A stretch of 5,269 nt of DNA from Nitrospirota bacterium (GTDB taxonomy: Bacteria > Nitrospirota > UBA9217): positions 1-5,269 of the forward strand of contig JAJYKN010000144.1 of NCBI GenBank assembly GCA_021788515.1, written 5' to 3'. Made by a program: the position numbers and the translations under genes. The notes below the pieces were generated by a model. The model saw nothing but the letters and a program-made list of their open reading frames with translations, was not told the DNA's origin and did no database searches. Each line of letters starts with the position of its first letter. The stretch's first letter is position 1. Shown here piece by piece: positions 1-5,269 of this stretch.

Positions 1-57
1 ACTTTGCGAGAAATATTCTTGCCATTTTGGGTAGATTTTAATTCGTAACTTACTAAG
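1..57 (+). repeat. Right end of dispersed palindromic repeat, copy A, with AT-rich leader
   Basis: The first 14 bases (ACTTTGCGAGAAAT) are the outer end of the palindromic repeat seen complete at 1456-1585 and 3839-4020. The rest of the copy would lie left of the window. Bases 15-57 form an AT-rich tail also found next to the inverted copy. In all, 1-57 equals the reverse complement of 3839-3895 except at positions 34 and 53. The tail ends in the aroF ribosome binding site (AAGGAG, 55-60, seven bases before the ATG). It must therefore form the aroF 5' untranslated region and possibly its promoter. TAGATT at 32-37 is a weak -10 candidate without a convincing -35 box. Confidence 0.8.
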
Positions 58-67
58 GAGTTTATCG

Positions 68-1090
68 ATGCTCATCGTACTGCACCACTCGGCGACCGCA
101 AAGGACGTCGAGCACATCAAAAAGACCATCATGGGAATGGGCCTCAAGCCCGTCGCCATTCCCGGGGCTGAGCGGACGGCCATCGGTGTGATCGGCAACC
201 AGGGCTGGGTCGACGATACCCTCCTGCGCGGCAATAAAGCGATCCAGGAGATCATCCACGTCACCAAACCGTACAAGCTGGTGAGCCGCGATTTTCACCC
301 GAAGGACACGGTCGTGACTCTCGGCAATAAAGTTACGGTCGGCGGATCGTCGCCCTTTCTGATGATCGGAGGGCCCTGCGCGGTAGAGAACAGGGACCAG
401 CTCATGAAGACCGCCCTGCACCTCAAAAAGGCGGGCGTGCCGGTGCTTCGCGGCGGGGCGTACAAGCCGAGGACGAGCCCGCACAGTTTCCAGGGCCTCC
501 GCGAGGGAGGACTGGACCTGCTCGACGAGGTCAGGAAGGAAACGGGCCTGCTTGTCGTCACCGAGATCGTGAGTCCCGAGCACGTGGAGCTCGTTGCGGA
601 CAAGGTCGATATCCTCCAGATCGGCGCCCGGAACATGCAGAACTTCGACCTGCTGACCGAGGTGGGCAAGACGAAAAAACCGGTTATCCTGAAGCGCGGC
701 CTGTCGGCCACTGTCGAGGAATGGCTCGGTTCGGCCGAATACCTGCTCGTGAACGGAAACCCGAACGTCGTGCTCTGCGAGCGCGGCATACGGACCTTCG
801 AGACGGCGACACGGAACACGGCCGACCTTGCCATCATTCCGCTCGTCCGGAAAATGACCCATCTCCCGGTCATCTTCGACCCGAGCCATGCCACGGGCAA
901 ACGGGACCTGGTGCTTCCCGCGGCCCTGGCTGCGATCGTGGTGGGCGCACACGGCGTCATGGTCGAGGTCCATCCTGACCCGGAGCGGGCGCTCTCCGAC
1001 GGCGCCCAGTCGCTCCATTTCAAGGAATTCGACACGCTGCTGGCGCAGGCCAGGAGCCTCGTCGCGTTCAAGAAGCAAAAACTCTCGTGA
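68..1090 (+). CDS. aroF: 3-deoxy-7-phosphoheptulonate (DAHP) synthase, type I-beta with N-terminal regulatory domain
   Basis: This cytoplasmic enzyme condenses phosphoenolpyruvate with erythrose 4-phosphate to DAHP, the first step of the shikimate pathway to aromatic amino acids. The 340 residues match the length of the Thermotoga maritima type. Residues 1 to about 70 form the ferredoxin-like regulatory domain, which in that type mediates feedback inhibition by tyrosine or phenylalanine. The TIM-barrel catalytic domain follows. Visible motifs are GGPCAVEN (101-108), KPRTSPHSFQG (133-143), QIGARNMQNFDLL (184-196), KPVILKRGLSAT (204-215) and IFDPSHATGKR (269-279). The expected metal ligands are all present as Cys104, His274, Glu300 and Asp311, each two residues on from the T. 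maritima positions as I recall them. The ATG at 68 follows AAGGAG at a good distance. The YkgJ-like gene starts 67 bp downstream on the same strand. The gene appears intact and functional; feedback inhibition is inferred from domain layout only. Confidence 0.97.
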   Translation: MLIVLHHSATAKDVEHIKKTIMGMGLKPVAIPGAERTAIGVIGNQGWVDDTLLRGNKAIQEIIHVTKPYKLVSRDFHPKDTVVTLGNKVTVGGSSPFLMIGGPCAVENRDQLMKTALHLKKAGVPVLRGGAYKPRTSPHSFQGLREGGLDLLDEVRKETGLLVVTEIVSPEHVELVADKVDILQIGARNMQNFDLLTEVGKTKKPVILKRGLSATVEEWLGSAEYLLVNGNPNVVLCERGIRTFETATRNTADLAIIPLVRKMTHLPVIFDPSHATGKRDLVLPAALAAIVVGAHGVMVEVHPDPERALSDGAQSLHFKEFDTLLAQARSLVAFKKQKLS

Positions 1091-1157
1091 CAATCCTGCT
1101 GCGCTTCGAGTTCGTTGATGATCAGGGAGCCCCTCCCGCGCAGGCGAAGGACGTCGC

Positions 1158-1436
1158 ATGAAGATCGTCCCCCCGGGAGGCAATCTTTCCTGCAGGACTG
1201 GGTGCGGCGCCTGCTGCATTGCGCCCTCGCTTTCGTCCCGGATCCCGGGGATGCCCCAGGGAAAGGCCGCGGGGCTCCGGTGCATTCAGCTGACCCTTGA
1301 CAACCGGTGCGCGATTTACGGCATGACCCACCGGCCCGCGGTATGCGGGTCCTTTCAGGCGTCGGATTCCTGCGGAGCAAACCGGGAAGAGGCATTGCAG
1401 CTCTTGGCGGAGTTGGAGAGATTGACAAGCGTGTGA
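1158..1436 (+). CDS. YkgJ-family cysteine cluster protein (putative metal-binding)
   Basis: A 92-residue protein with eight cysteines: C12, C16, C19, C20, C42, C51, C63 and C72. The pattern CRTGCGACC near the N-terminus, then CIQL, then CAIYGMTHRPAVCGSF, is characteristic of the CxxCxxCC/YkgJ family (Pfam PF03692). Members are presumed to bind zinc or an iron-sulfur cluster, but the biochemical role is not established. There is no signal peptide or membrane segment, so it is probably cytosolic. The ATG is preceded by GAAGGA (1146-1151) at six bases, which supports this start. It lies 67 bp after aroF and is probably co-transcribed with it, though nothing links it to aromatic synthesis. The C-terminal helix (EEALQLLAELERL) ends the protein cleanly, and the length is normal for short members. 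Confidence 0.9.
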   Translation: MKIVPPGGNLSCRTGCGACCIAPSLSSRIPGMPQGKAAGLRCIQLTLDNRCAIYGMTHRPAVCGSFQASDSCGANREEALQLLAELERLTSV

Positions 1437-1455
1437 AAAGAGGATCGGAGAGGTA

Positions 1456-1585
1456 AATCCGGACAAGCGGAAAAGGCAGTCTCTCGCAGAGCTCGCAAAG
1501 TTCGCAGAGAAAGTCAAAAAGATTTCCAGAACTAAACCCGAACGTTAACGGTTTCCTTTGCGTACTTTGCGAGCTTTGCGAGAAA
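1456..1585 (+). repeat. Dispersed palindromic repeat, copy B, between convergent operons
   Basis: Arms at 1480-1512 and 1553-1585 are imperfect inverted repeats (28 of 33 positions pair) around a 40-nt spacer. Each arm holds three units spaced exactly 9 bp apart: CGCAGA/CGCAAA/CGCAGA starting at 1485, 1494 and 1503, then TTTGCG at 1557, 1566 and 1575. The left flank (CCGGACAAGC, 1459-1468) and an AACGTT in the spacer also occur in copy C, so the whole stretch is homologous, not only the arms. It fills most of the 158-bp gap between the convergent YkgJ-like and TPR genes. A folded transcript could hinder read-through from both sides, but there is no U-tract of a standard intrinsic terminator. 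Confidence 0.85.
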
Positions 1586-1594
1586 TGATTTAGT

Positions 1595-2086
1595 TTACTC
1601 TTTCTGCTGCTCCGCGGGCGGAACGGGTTGTGTTGGCTGCTGATCTTCCGGAGCGGGGACTGTGGGCGTAACGCGGGATTCAGCAGTCGTGGACGGCCCG
1701 GACTGCTCGGCTTGCTTGATGACAGGCGCGGGCGCGGGTTCCTCCGGTTTGAGCTTCGTCGGCGTAAAGGTGGGGTCTATCTCATAGGCATTCTTGAAAT
1801 TTTCGCGGGATTTGATCCGGCTCTCCTTGTCGCCGGTCCTGCCCTTGAGATAATAAGCGTAGCCCAGGTAGTAATACGCTTCGGCGTCGGGGTTGATCTC
1901 CGCCGCGGCTTCGAACTCCCTTATTGCGGCGTCGAAGTTCTTTGCCTGTATATCGGCAATGCCCTTTTCTATGCGCTGCGCAGCGGCCTTGGTATCGAAA
2001 AGTTCCTCTTCCGCCCGGGCCGGAATGACGGCCGCACCCAAGAGCGCAATGAGAAACAATACCACCAACAGTGACGTATTCTTCAT
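1595..2086 (-). CDS. Exported TPR-repeat protein with proline-rich C-terminus
   Basis: A 163-residue protein of unknown specific role. Residues 1-25 are a signal peptide: short KN-containing N-terminus, hydrophobic core LLVVLFLIALLGAAV, and likely cleavage after ARA. It is therefore periplasmic or envelope-associated; no lipobox cysteine is present. Residues about 34-67 (RIEKGIADIQAKNFDAAIREF...INPD) and 68-106 (AYYYLGYAYYLKG...NFKNAYEIDPTF) form two TPR helix pairs, the second with a charged insertion. TPRs usually bind partner proteins. Residues 112-163 are a low-complexity Pro/Glu/Gln tail, probably disordered. An in-frame ATG at 2116 would add ten residues before the signal peptide, but it lacks a ribosome binding site and lies within the predicted promoter. 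The ATG at 2086 follows AGGAGG, so I chose it. The gene lies 75 bp after sppA and appears to have its own promoter. Confidence 0.88.
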   Translation of the reverse strand: MKNTSLLVVLFLIALLGAAVIPARAEEELFDTKAAAQRIEKGIADIQAKNFDAAIREFEAAAEINPDAEAYYYLGYAYYLKGRTGDKESRIKSRENFKNAYEIDPTFTPTKLKPEEPAPAPVIKQAEQSGPSTTAESRVTPTVPAPEDQQPTQPVPPAEQQKE

Positions 2087-2091
2087 GGAAG

Positions 2092-2097
2092 CCTCCT
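2092..2097 (-). promoter_or_regulatory. Ribosome binding site deciding the TPR-protein start
   Basis: On the minus strand this reads AGGAGG, five bases before the ATG at 2086. No comparable site precedes the alternative in-frame ATG at 2116. Confidence 0.75.
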
Positions 2098-2111
2098 CTC
2101 CGAACGATCCT

Positions 2112-2141
2112 ACCATAGCATAGCGGCTGCGCTGCTGTCAA
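2112..2141 (-). promoter_or_regulatory. Predicted sigma70-type promoter for the TPR gene
   Basis: On the minus strand a perfect -35 hexamer TTGACA (2141-2136) is followed after 18 bp by TATGGT (2117-2112) as the -10 element. Transcription would begin near 2105, leaving a leader of about 20 nt that contains the AGGAGG site. The placement in the sppA-TPR gap is sensible and suggests the TPR gene can be expressed independently of sppA. An alternative -10, TATGCT, lies at only 13-bp spacing and is less likely. This is a motif match only. Confidence 0.5.
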
Positions 2142-2161
2142 TATTCATCAGGCCTCCTGCG

Positions 2162-3106
2162 TCAAGGCCACCACAGGTACAGAAAATGCGTTCCCGGCTC
2201 CACGGGCAGTCCCATGTCGATGTTCACGAGATTCAGGGAATAGACGTTGGAACGGTATTCTCCCGGCCGGTAATAGGTCACCACCGAAGCGTGATCAAGG
2301 CCCGCCAGCTTCTTTGCCTGATCGATCGTATCGTCAACATACCCGATCCCGTCGATCAGGCCCGAGGCCAGCGCTTCCTCGCTCGTGTAAATGCGGCCAT
2401 CGGCCAGTTTTCTCGCCGTATCAAGGGGCAGCTTCCGCGCCTCGGCCACGAGGTTCACGAACCTCCCCTGGAGGCTGTCGATCAGGTTTTGGAAAATTGC
2501 CCGTTCTTCCGGAGCAAGCGGACGAAAGGGCGAGCCCATGCCCTTCCGGTTCCCCGAGGAAATTTCCGTCGGCTGGACCCCGATCTTCTGCAGCAGGCCC
2601 GTGGCGTCGAAGCTGTACATGATCACGCCGATGCTGCCGGTCACGCTCGTGGGCTGGGCCATGATCCGGTCGGCAGCCAGGGCGACGTAGTAGGCGCCCG
2701 ATGTCCCGGTGTCCATGATGTGGGCCAGGACCTTTGCGCCCGACCTCTGCTTGAACTTTGTGATCTCGTGGTACAGCACGTCGGACGCGGTCACGCCGCC
2801 GCCGGGGCTGTTGATCCGGAGCACCACCGCCTTTACCGCGTGGTCGGCGCGGGCGCGGTCAAGCTGTTCCCGCACCTGCGCCAGGAGTCCCGGCTCTTTT
2901 TTCCCGCCCAAAAGCGAACCGCGTTCCCGGCTTGAGGAAATGAAGCCTGATATGTCGAGGAGCAGAATTTTGTCTCTGCCTTCGCCGGCGATCACCCGCT
3001 CGGTGAGGGGCTGCACTTCTTCGCTGACGGACACCCGCAGCAGCGTGCAGCCGGTTGCTGCAAAGAGGAGCGCGAAAGCGGAGAGCAGGGACAGAACTTT
3101 TTTCAT
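2162..3106 (-). CDS. sppA: Signal peptide peptidase SppA, S49 family, predicted lipoprotein
   Basis: A 314-residue short-form S49 serine protease, close in size to the Gram-positive SppA and about half the E. coli tandem form. Such enzymes degrade cleaved signal peptides and other short membrane-associated peptides. The N-terminus has a hydrophobic segment ending FAATGC, so Cys20 is a plausible lipidation site, although alanine at -3 is not the favoured residue. The S49 core includes VVLRINSPGGGV (94-105), GTSGAYYVALAADRI (134-148), GSIGV (157-161) and SGNRKGMGSP (184-193). The likely Ser/Lys dyad is Ser136 and Lys188, 52 apart, the same spacing as Ser147/Lys199 of Bacillus subtilis SppA. The C-terminal part (ADGRIYTSEEALASGLIDGIG) is also typical. 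AAGGAGG lies four bases before the ATG. It starts 21 bp after the chaperone-like gene, which suggests one transcript. No inactivating change is visible. Confidence 0.95.
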   Translation of the reverse strand: MKKVLSLLSAFALLFAATGCTLLRVSVSEEVQPLTERVIAGEGRDKILLLDISGFISSSRERGSLLGGKKEPGLLAQVREQLDRARADHAVKAVVLRINSPGGGVTASDVLYHEITKFKQRSGAKVLAHIMDTGTSGAYYVALAADRIMAQPTSVTGSIGVIMYSFDATGLLQKIGVQPTEISSGNRKGMGSPFRPLAPEERAIFQNLIDSLQGRFVNLVAEARKLPLDTARKLADGRIYTSEEALASGLIDGIGYVDDTIDQAKKLAGLDHASVVTYYRPGEYRSNVYSLNLVNIDMGLPVEPGTHFLYLWWP

Positions 3107-3127
3107 GGGGCCTCCTTGGCGCGTCGG

Positions 3128-3811
3128 CTAGAGCGGGTTGATCCGGATGTCCGCCTTGGAACGCAGCTCGGCCACGTACTGATCGAGCTGTTGGCCGATC
3201 TTCTCGTCCGTCAGCACGGCCGTGATCTCTTTCTGGACCTCCGGGAAACGCTTTCCCCGGAACTGCGCCGGGTGTGCGTCGAAATAGCTTTGTGCTTCGT
3301 CGCGGCTGACGCGGACGAAAAGGCCCACCTTCTTTTCCACGAACCGGGCCACGAGCAGCCGTTCGCCCAGCATGCGGGCAAGCTCCTGCTCCGTCATGTC
3401 CTGCGCTTTCAAAAAATCCATGAACGCGGCCCCGGAGGGAAACCGAGCTTTTACTTTATCAACTTCTTCGCTGATCTCCTGGTCGGAAATCTCGACAAAG
3501 CGGAGCCTCCGTGCCTCCTGGACGAGCAGTTGTCTCGTGATCAGACCGTTCAGGGTTTCCGTCGCCAGGGCATGCTGGTCCCCTTTTCCGGCGCTCCCGA
3601 GCTGCCTGTTCAATGCGATTGTCTGGGCGAGTTCGCTGGACGTAATGACCGAGTTATTGACGGCCGCAACAATGTGGTCCACCAACTCCGCCCGCGCTTC
3701 CCAAGGGGATGAGAAGACGCAGATGGCGAGGGCGAGTGCAAAGAGGGAGCGACGGGAGCGGATCGCGCACGTCGTATGACAGGCGGCTGTCTTCATGCTT
3801 GTGGGATGCAT
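3128..3811 (-). CDS. SurA N-terminal-domain protein, exported, lacking a PPIase domain
   Basis: A 227-residue protein resembling the chaperone part of SurA, the periplasmic factor that guides outer membrane proteins. An Arg-rich start followed by LFALALAICVF and ending EARA gives a signal peptide with likely cleavage after residue 41. The mature protein opens with ELVDHIVAAVNNSVITSSEL, the hallmark SurA_N start. A helical segment about 80-165 follows, then VSRDEAQSYFDAHPAQF (168-184) and the helix EVQKEITAVLTDEKIGQQLDQY (191-212) before the final strand ADIRINPL. In full SurA-type proteins a parvulin isomerase domain sits near residue 185, between those last segments. Here they join directly, so catalytic isomerase activity is not expected. 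The ATG at 3811 has only a weak AAGAGA upstream. The alternative Met at 3796 has no site and would still leave a signal peptide. It is probably first in an operon with sppA and lies just downstream of repeat copy C. Confidence 0.88.
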   Translation of the reverse strand: MHPTSMKTAACHTTCAIRSRRSLFALALAICVFSSPWEARAELVDHIVAAVNNSVITSSELAQTIALNRQLGSAGKGDQHALATETLNGLITRQLLVQEARRLRFVEISDQEISEEVDKVKARFPSGAAFMDFLKAQDMTEQELARMLGERLLVARFVEKKVGLFVRVSRDEAQSYFDAHPAQFRGKRFPEVQKEITAVLTDEKIGQQLDQYVAELRSKADIRINPL

Positions 3812-3838
3812 AGAATTCTCTTTGTATCTTTCCCGGTT

Positions 3839-4020
3839 CTTACTAAGTTACGAATTAAAATATACCCAAAATGGCAAGAATATTTCTCGCAAAGTGCGCA
3901 AAGGTCGCAACGAAAGTCCAAAACGTTAGCCTTTATTTTAAGACAAAAGCCTCGTTTGCTTTTCTTGGCGTACTTTGCGAGCTTTGCGAGAGACGCCTTT
4001 GGTTCCGGCTTGTCCGGGTT
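3839..4020 (-). repeat. Dispersed palindromic repeat, copy C, with AT-rich leader (inverted relative to A and B)
   Basis: The palindromic core has arms at 3883-3915 and 3961-3993 (26 of 33 positions pair) around a 45-nt spacer. Units again sit 9 bp apart: CGCAAA at 3888 and 3897, CGCAAC at 3906, then TTGGCG at 3965 and TTTGCG at 3974 and 3983. The outer flank GCTTGTCCGG (4008-4017) is the reverse complement of the flank of copy B. The other side, 3839-3882, is the AT-rich tail shared with copy A. It lies 28 bp upstream of the SurA-like start, in the same orientation as copy A has to aroF. Within the tail the minus strand reads TATATT (3864-3859), a better -10 candidate than TAGATT in copy A, but I find no good -35 box. 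The element fills most of the 244-bp gap after the sensor gene. Confidence 0.85.
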
Positions 4021-4055
4021 AGGGTGTTAATCTGTGATTCAAAGCTCTTTCCCTG

Positions 4056-5269
4056 TTACTCCTGCTTCAGGTCCGTCATGGTGACGCCTTTTACGTATTC
4101 CACGACTTTGTCCCGTTTGATCGCCTGCAGTTTCTGGACGATCTCGGCGATCCGGAGCGAGTTGTTCAGGACCGATTCCAGGCGCTTCTTGAGATCGGGG
4201 TCCTGATCGCCGTACCGCTCGATGAGCAATTCAACGTTTCCGATAACCGTCGTGAGCGGGTTGTTGATCTCATGCCGCACGGTGATCACCACCTCGCCGA
4301 TGGCGCCGAGCCGCTCCGCCTGCAGGAGCTTTTCCCGCATCAGCTTCTGCTCCGTGATGTCCCGCGCCGAAACCTGAAACCCCGTATGCACCCGGTTATT
4401 GAAGAGCTTCCGGGCGCTCATCTCGATGAAAGCACGGCCGCCGTCCCGCTTGACTACTTCAAATTCGATCACCCTGCGCGCGGTCAGGCCCTTGCCGTCG
4501 AGCATTTCCTTTACGGTTTCAACGCCTTCCGTCGTGAGGAAGTCCAGAACGCTGGCGCCCACGAGATCGCTCTTGGTATATCCGCTGAACTTTTCCGCCG
4601 CCTTGTTCGCCGCCGTGAGCATGCCCGCTGAATCCATGGTAAAGAGAATGTCGCCGGAGTTCTCGAAGAGGTCCCAGAATTTTTCGCTCGATTCCTTGAC
4701 CTCGGCGTAGAACTTCAGGTTTTCGACGGCCAGGCCGAGCTGCGCGCCGATGGTGTCCAGCATCTGAAGGTCCGAAGGCTTGAGGGTAAAATGCTTCTGC
4801 GGATACAGGAAAATGACTCCCAGGACGATGCCGCGCGATTTGATGGGAATGATGATGTGCGCGTGTTCGACGGAACCCAGGCAGCGTGTATGGCGCGGGT
4901 CGCTGCAGCTTTTTTCCGAGTAGAGGATTTCGCCGGTCTGAGCGGTCAATCCGCACAGGCACTCGCCGACCCTGATCGTCGCTTCATTCCGGACGAACTC
5001 CGGCGGCAGCCCGCGGGACGCCACCAGCCGCAGCACTTCACCCTGGGGGTCGGACAGGAAAATGCCGCCCTTCGGCTCGAGCGCAGCAAGGCTGTCCAGG
5101 ATCTGGCCCAGGGACTTGTCGAGCATATCCCCGAGGTTGCCCGACTGGCTCAAGGTGAGCGCGACGGAGTCGATGGCGGCCAGCTCATTCGTGCGATCGA
5201 GCAGCTTTTTCTCAAGCTCGGAGTAGGAATGCCTGAGCTGCCGGGCCATCTCGTTGAAGCGCTCCGCCA
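4056..5269 (-). CDS. Sensor protein, HAMP-GAF-PAS-HisKA without ATPase domain (N-terminus off the window)
   Basis: A signal-transduction protein cut by the right edge. The frame stays open past the Met at 5249, and residues AERFNEMARQL look like the end of a HAMP domain, so a membrane sensor region probably lies outside. Numbering from that Met: coiled coil 8-25; GAF domain about 25-180 with GECLCG (96-101), DPRH (117-120) and IIIPIKSRGIVLGVIFLYP (132-150); PAS domain about 186-300, ending in ARDITEQ; and a HisKA helix with VRHEINNPLTTVIGN (324-338), where His326 is the phosphoacceptor. The protein then ends with VVEYVKGVTMTDLKQE, with no N, G1 or G2 box of an HATPase domain. It cannot phosphorylate itself in the usual way and may be phosphorylated in trans or act as an input module. 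No response regulator is visible here. The stop is clean and the sequence up to it is well conserved, so I read this as a natural short form. Confidence 0.9.
   Translation of the reverse strand, partial: AERFNEMARQLRHSYSELEKKLLDRTNELAAIDSVALTLSQSGNLGDMLDKSLGQILDSLAALEPKGGIFLSDPQGEVLRLVASRGLPPEFVRNEATIRVGECLCGLTAQTGEILYSEKSCSDPRHTRCLGSVEHAHIIIPIKSRGIVLGVIFLYPQKHFTLKPSDLQMLDTIGAQLGLAVENLKFYAEVKESSEKFWDLFENSGDILFTMDSAGMLTAANKAAEKFSGYTKSDLVGASVLDFLTTEGVETVKEMLDGKGLTARRVIEFEVVKRDGGRAFIEMSARKLFNNRVHTGFQVSARDITEQKLMREKLLQAERLGAIGEVVITVRHEINNPLTTVIGNVELLIERYGDQDPDLKKRLESVLNNSLRIAEIVQKLQAIKRDKVVEYVKGVTMTDLKQE

Noticed and set aside
19..47. TTGCCA as a -35 box for aroF
   Set aside because: At 16-18 bp spacing the sequence is ATTCGT, TTCGTA or TCGTAA, poor matches to TATAAT, so I do not list a promoter.
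62..1285. Long open frame on the minus strand opposite aroF
   Set aside because: The opposite strand encodes a clear DAHP synthase with all its motifs. The antisense protein is Arg/His/Asp-rich with no recognisable domain, as expected from the mirror of GC-rich codons.
295..1428. Second long minus-strand frame across aroF and the YkgJ-like gene
   Set aside because: It spans two confirmed plus-strand genes and their gap, with a Ser/Arg/Pro-rich composition and no domain.
1480..1585. CRISPR array
   Set aside because: The repeated units are 9 bp with 3-bp gaps inside a palindrome. There are no 20-40 bp repeats with unique spacers and no cas genes.
1553..1600. Standard intrinsic terminator
   Set aside because: The arm is part of a long imperfect stem with a 40-nt loop and is not followed by a run of T on either strand.
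2186..2935. Plus-strand open frame opposite sppA
   Set aside because: It is a shadow of the S49 peptidase gene, whose catalytic motifs are intact; no domain is visible in the shadow.
3116..3712. Plus-strand open frame opposite the SurA-like gene
   Set aside because: It mirrors a gene with a clear signal peptide and SurA_N motif, and has no own ribosome site or recognised domain.
3776..4206. Short plus-strand frames crossing repeat copy C
   Set aside because: The translations are mostly the repeat itself read as protein, including repeated cysteine- and phenylalanine-rich words from TTTGCG units. No ribosome site or family match is apparent.
5247..5249. ATG at 5249 as the start of the sensor gene
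   Set aside because: The frame remains open to the window edge with HAMP-like residues (AERFNE) before it, and no ribosome site is visible, so the gene is better treated as 5'-partial.

Overview
This window reads as ordinary chromosomal DNA from a GC-rich Gram-negative bacterium. Three of the minus-strand proteins carry export or lipoprotein signals, and one of them resembles an outer-membrane-protein chaperone, so an outer membrane is likely. The protein set and the style of the intergenic repeats are most like Desulfobacterota (deltaproteobacteria) or Nitrospirota. That placement is recognition by eye, not a database result.

Layout. Plus strand: a complete type I-beta DAHP synthase (aroF, 68-1090), then a small eight-cysteine YkgJ-family protein (1158-1436). 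Minus strand, converging on that pair: a histidine-kinase-like sensor that runs off the right edge (4056-5269), an exported SurA-N-type chaperone-like protein without a prolyl isomerase domain (3128-3811), an SppA-type lipoprotein peptidase of family S49 (2162-3106), and an exported two-TPR protein with a proline-rich tail (1595-2086). The chaperone-like gene and sppA are 21 bp apart and probably co-transcribed. The TPR gene follows sppA by 75 bp and appears to have its own sigma70-type promoter. Together these three make a small envelope protein quality-control cluster. aroF makes the first committed step of aromatic amino acid synthesis and has no obvious functional tie to them.

The least ordinary content lies between the genes. 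One family of imperfect palindromic repeats occurs three times in 5.3 kb: the right end of a copy at 1-57, a copy at 1456-1585 between the convergent operons, and an inverted copy at 3839-4020. Each complete copy has two inverted arms, each built from three 9-bp units (CGCAAA/TTTGCG cores), around a 40-45 nt spacer. The outer two copies also share an AT-rich tail that sits directly upstream of aroF in one case and of the chaperone-like gene in the other. Positions 1-57 match the reverse complement of 3839-3895 at 55 of 57 bases. The two operons are thus enclosed by inverted repeats that may also supply both with the same leader. A second oddity is that the sensor protein ends right after its phosphoacceptor-histidine domain and has no ATPase domain.

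I see no tRNA, rRNA, CRISPR array, transposase, phage gene or defence system, and no clear undescribed multigene system.
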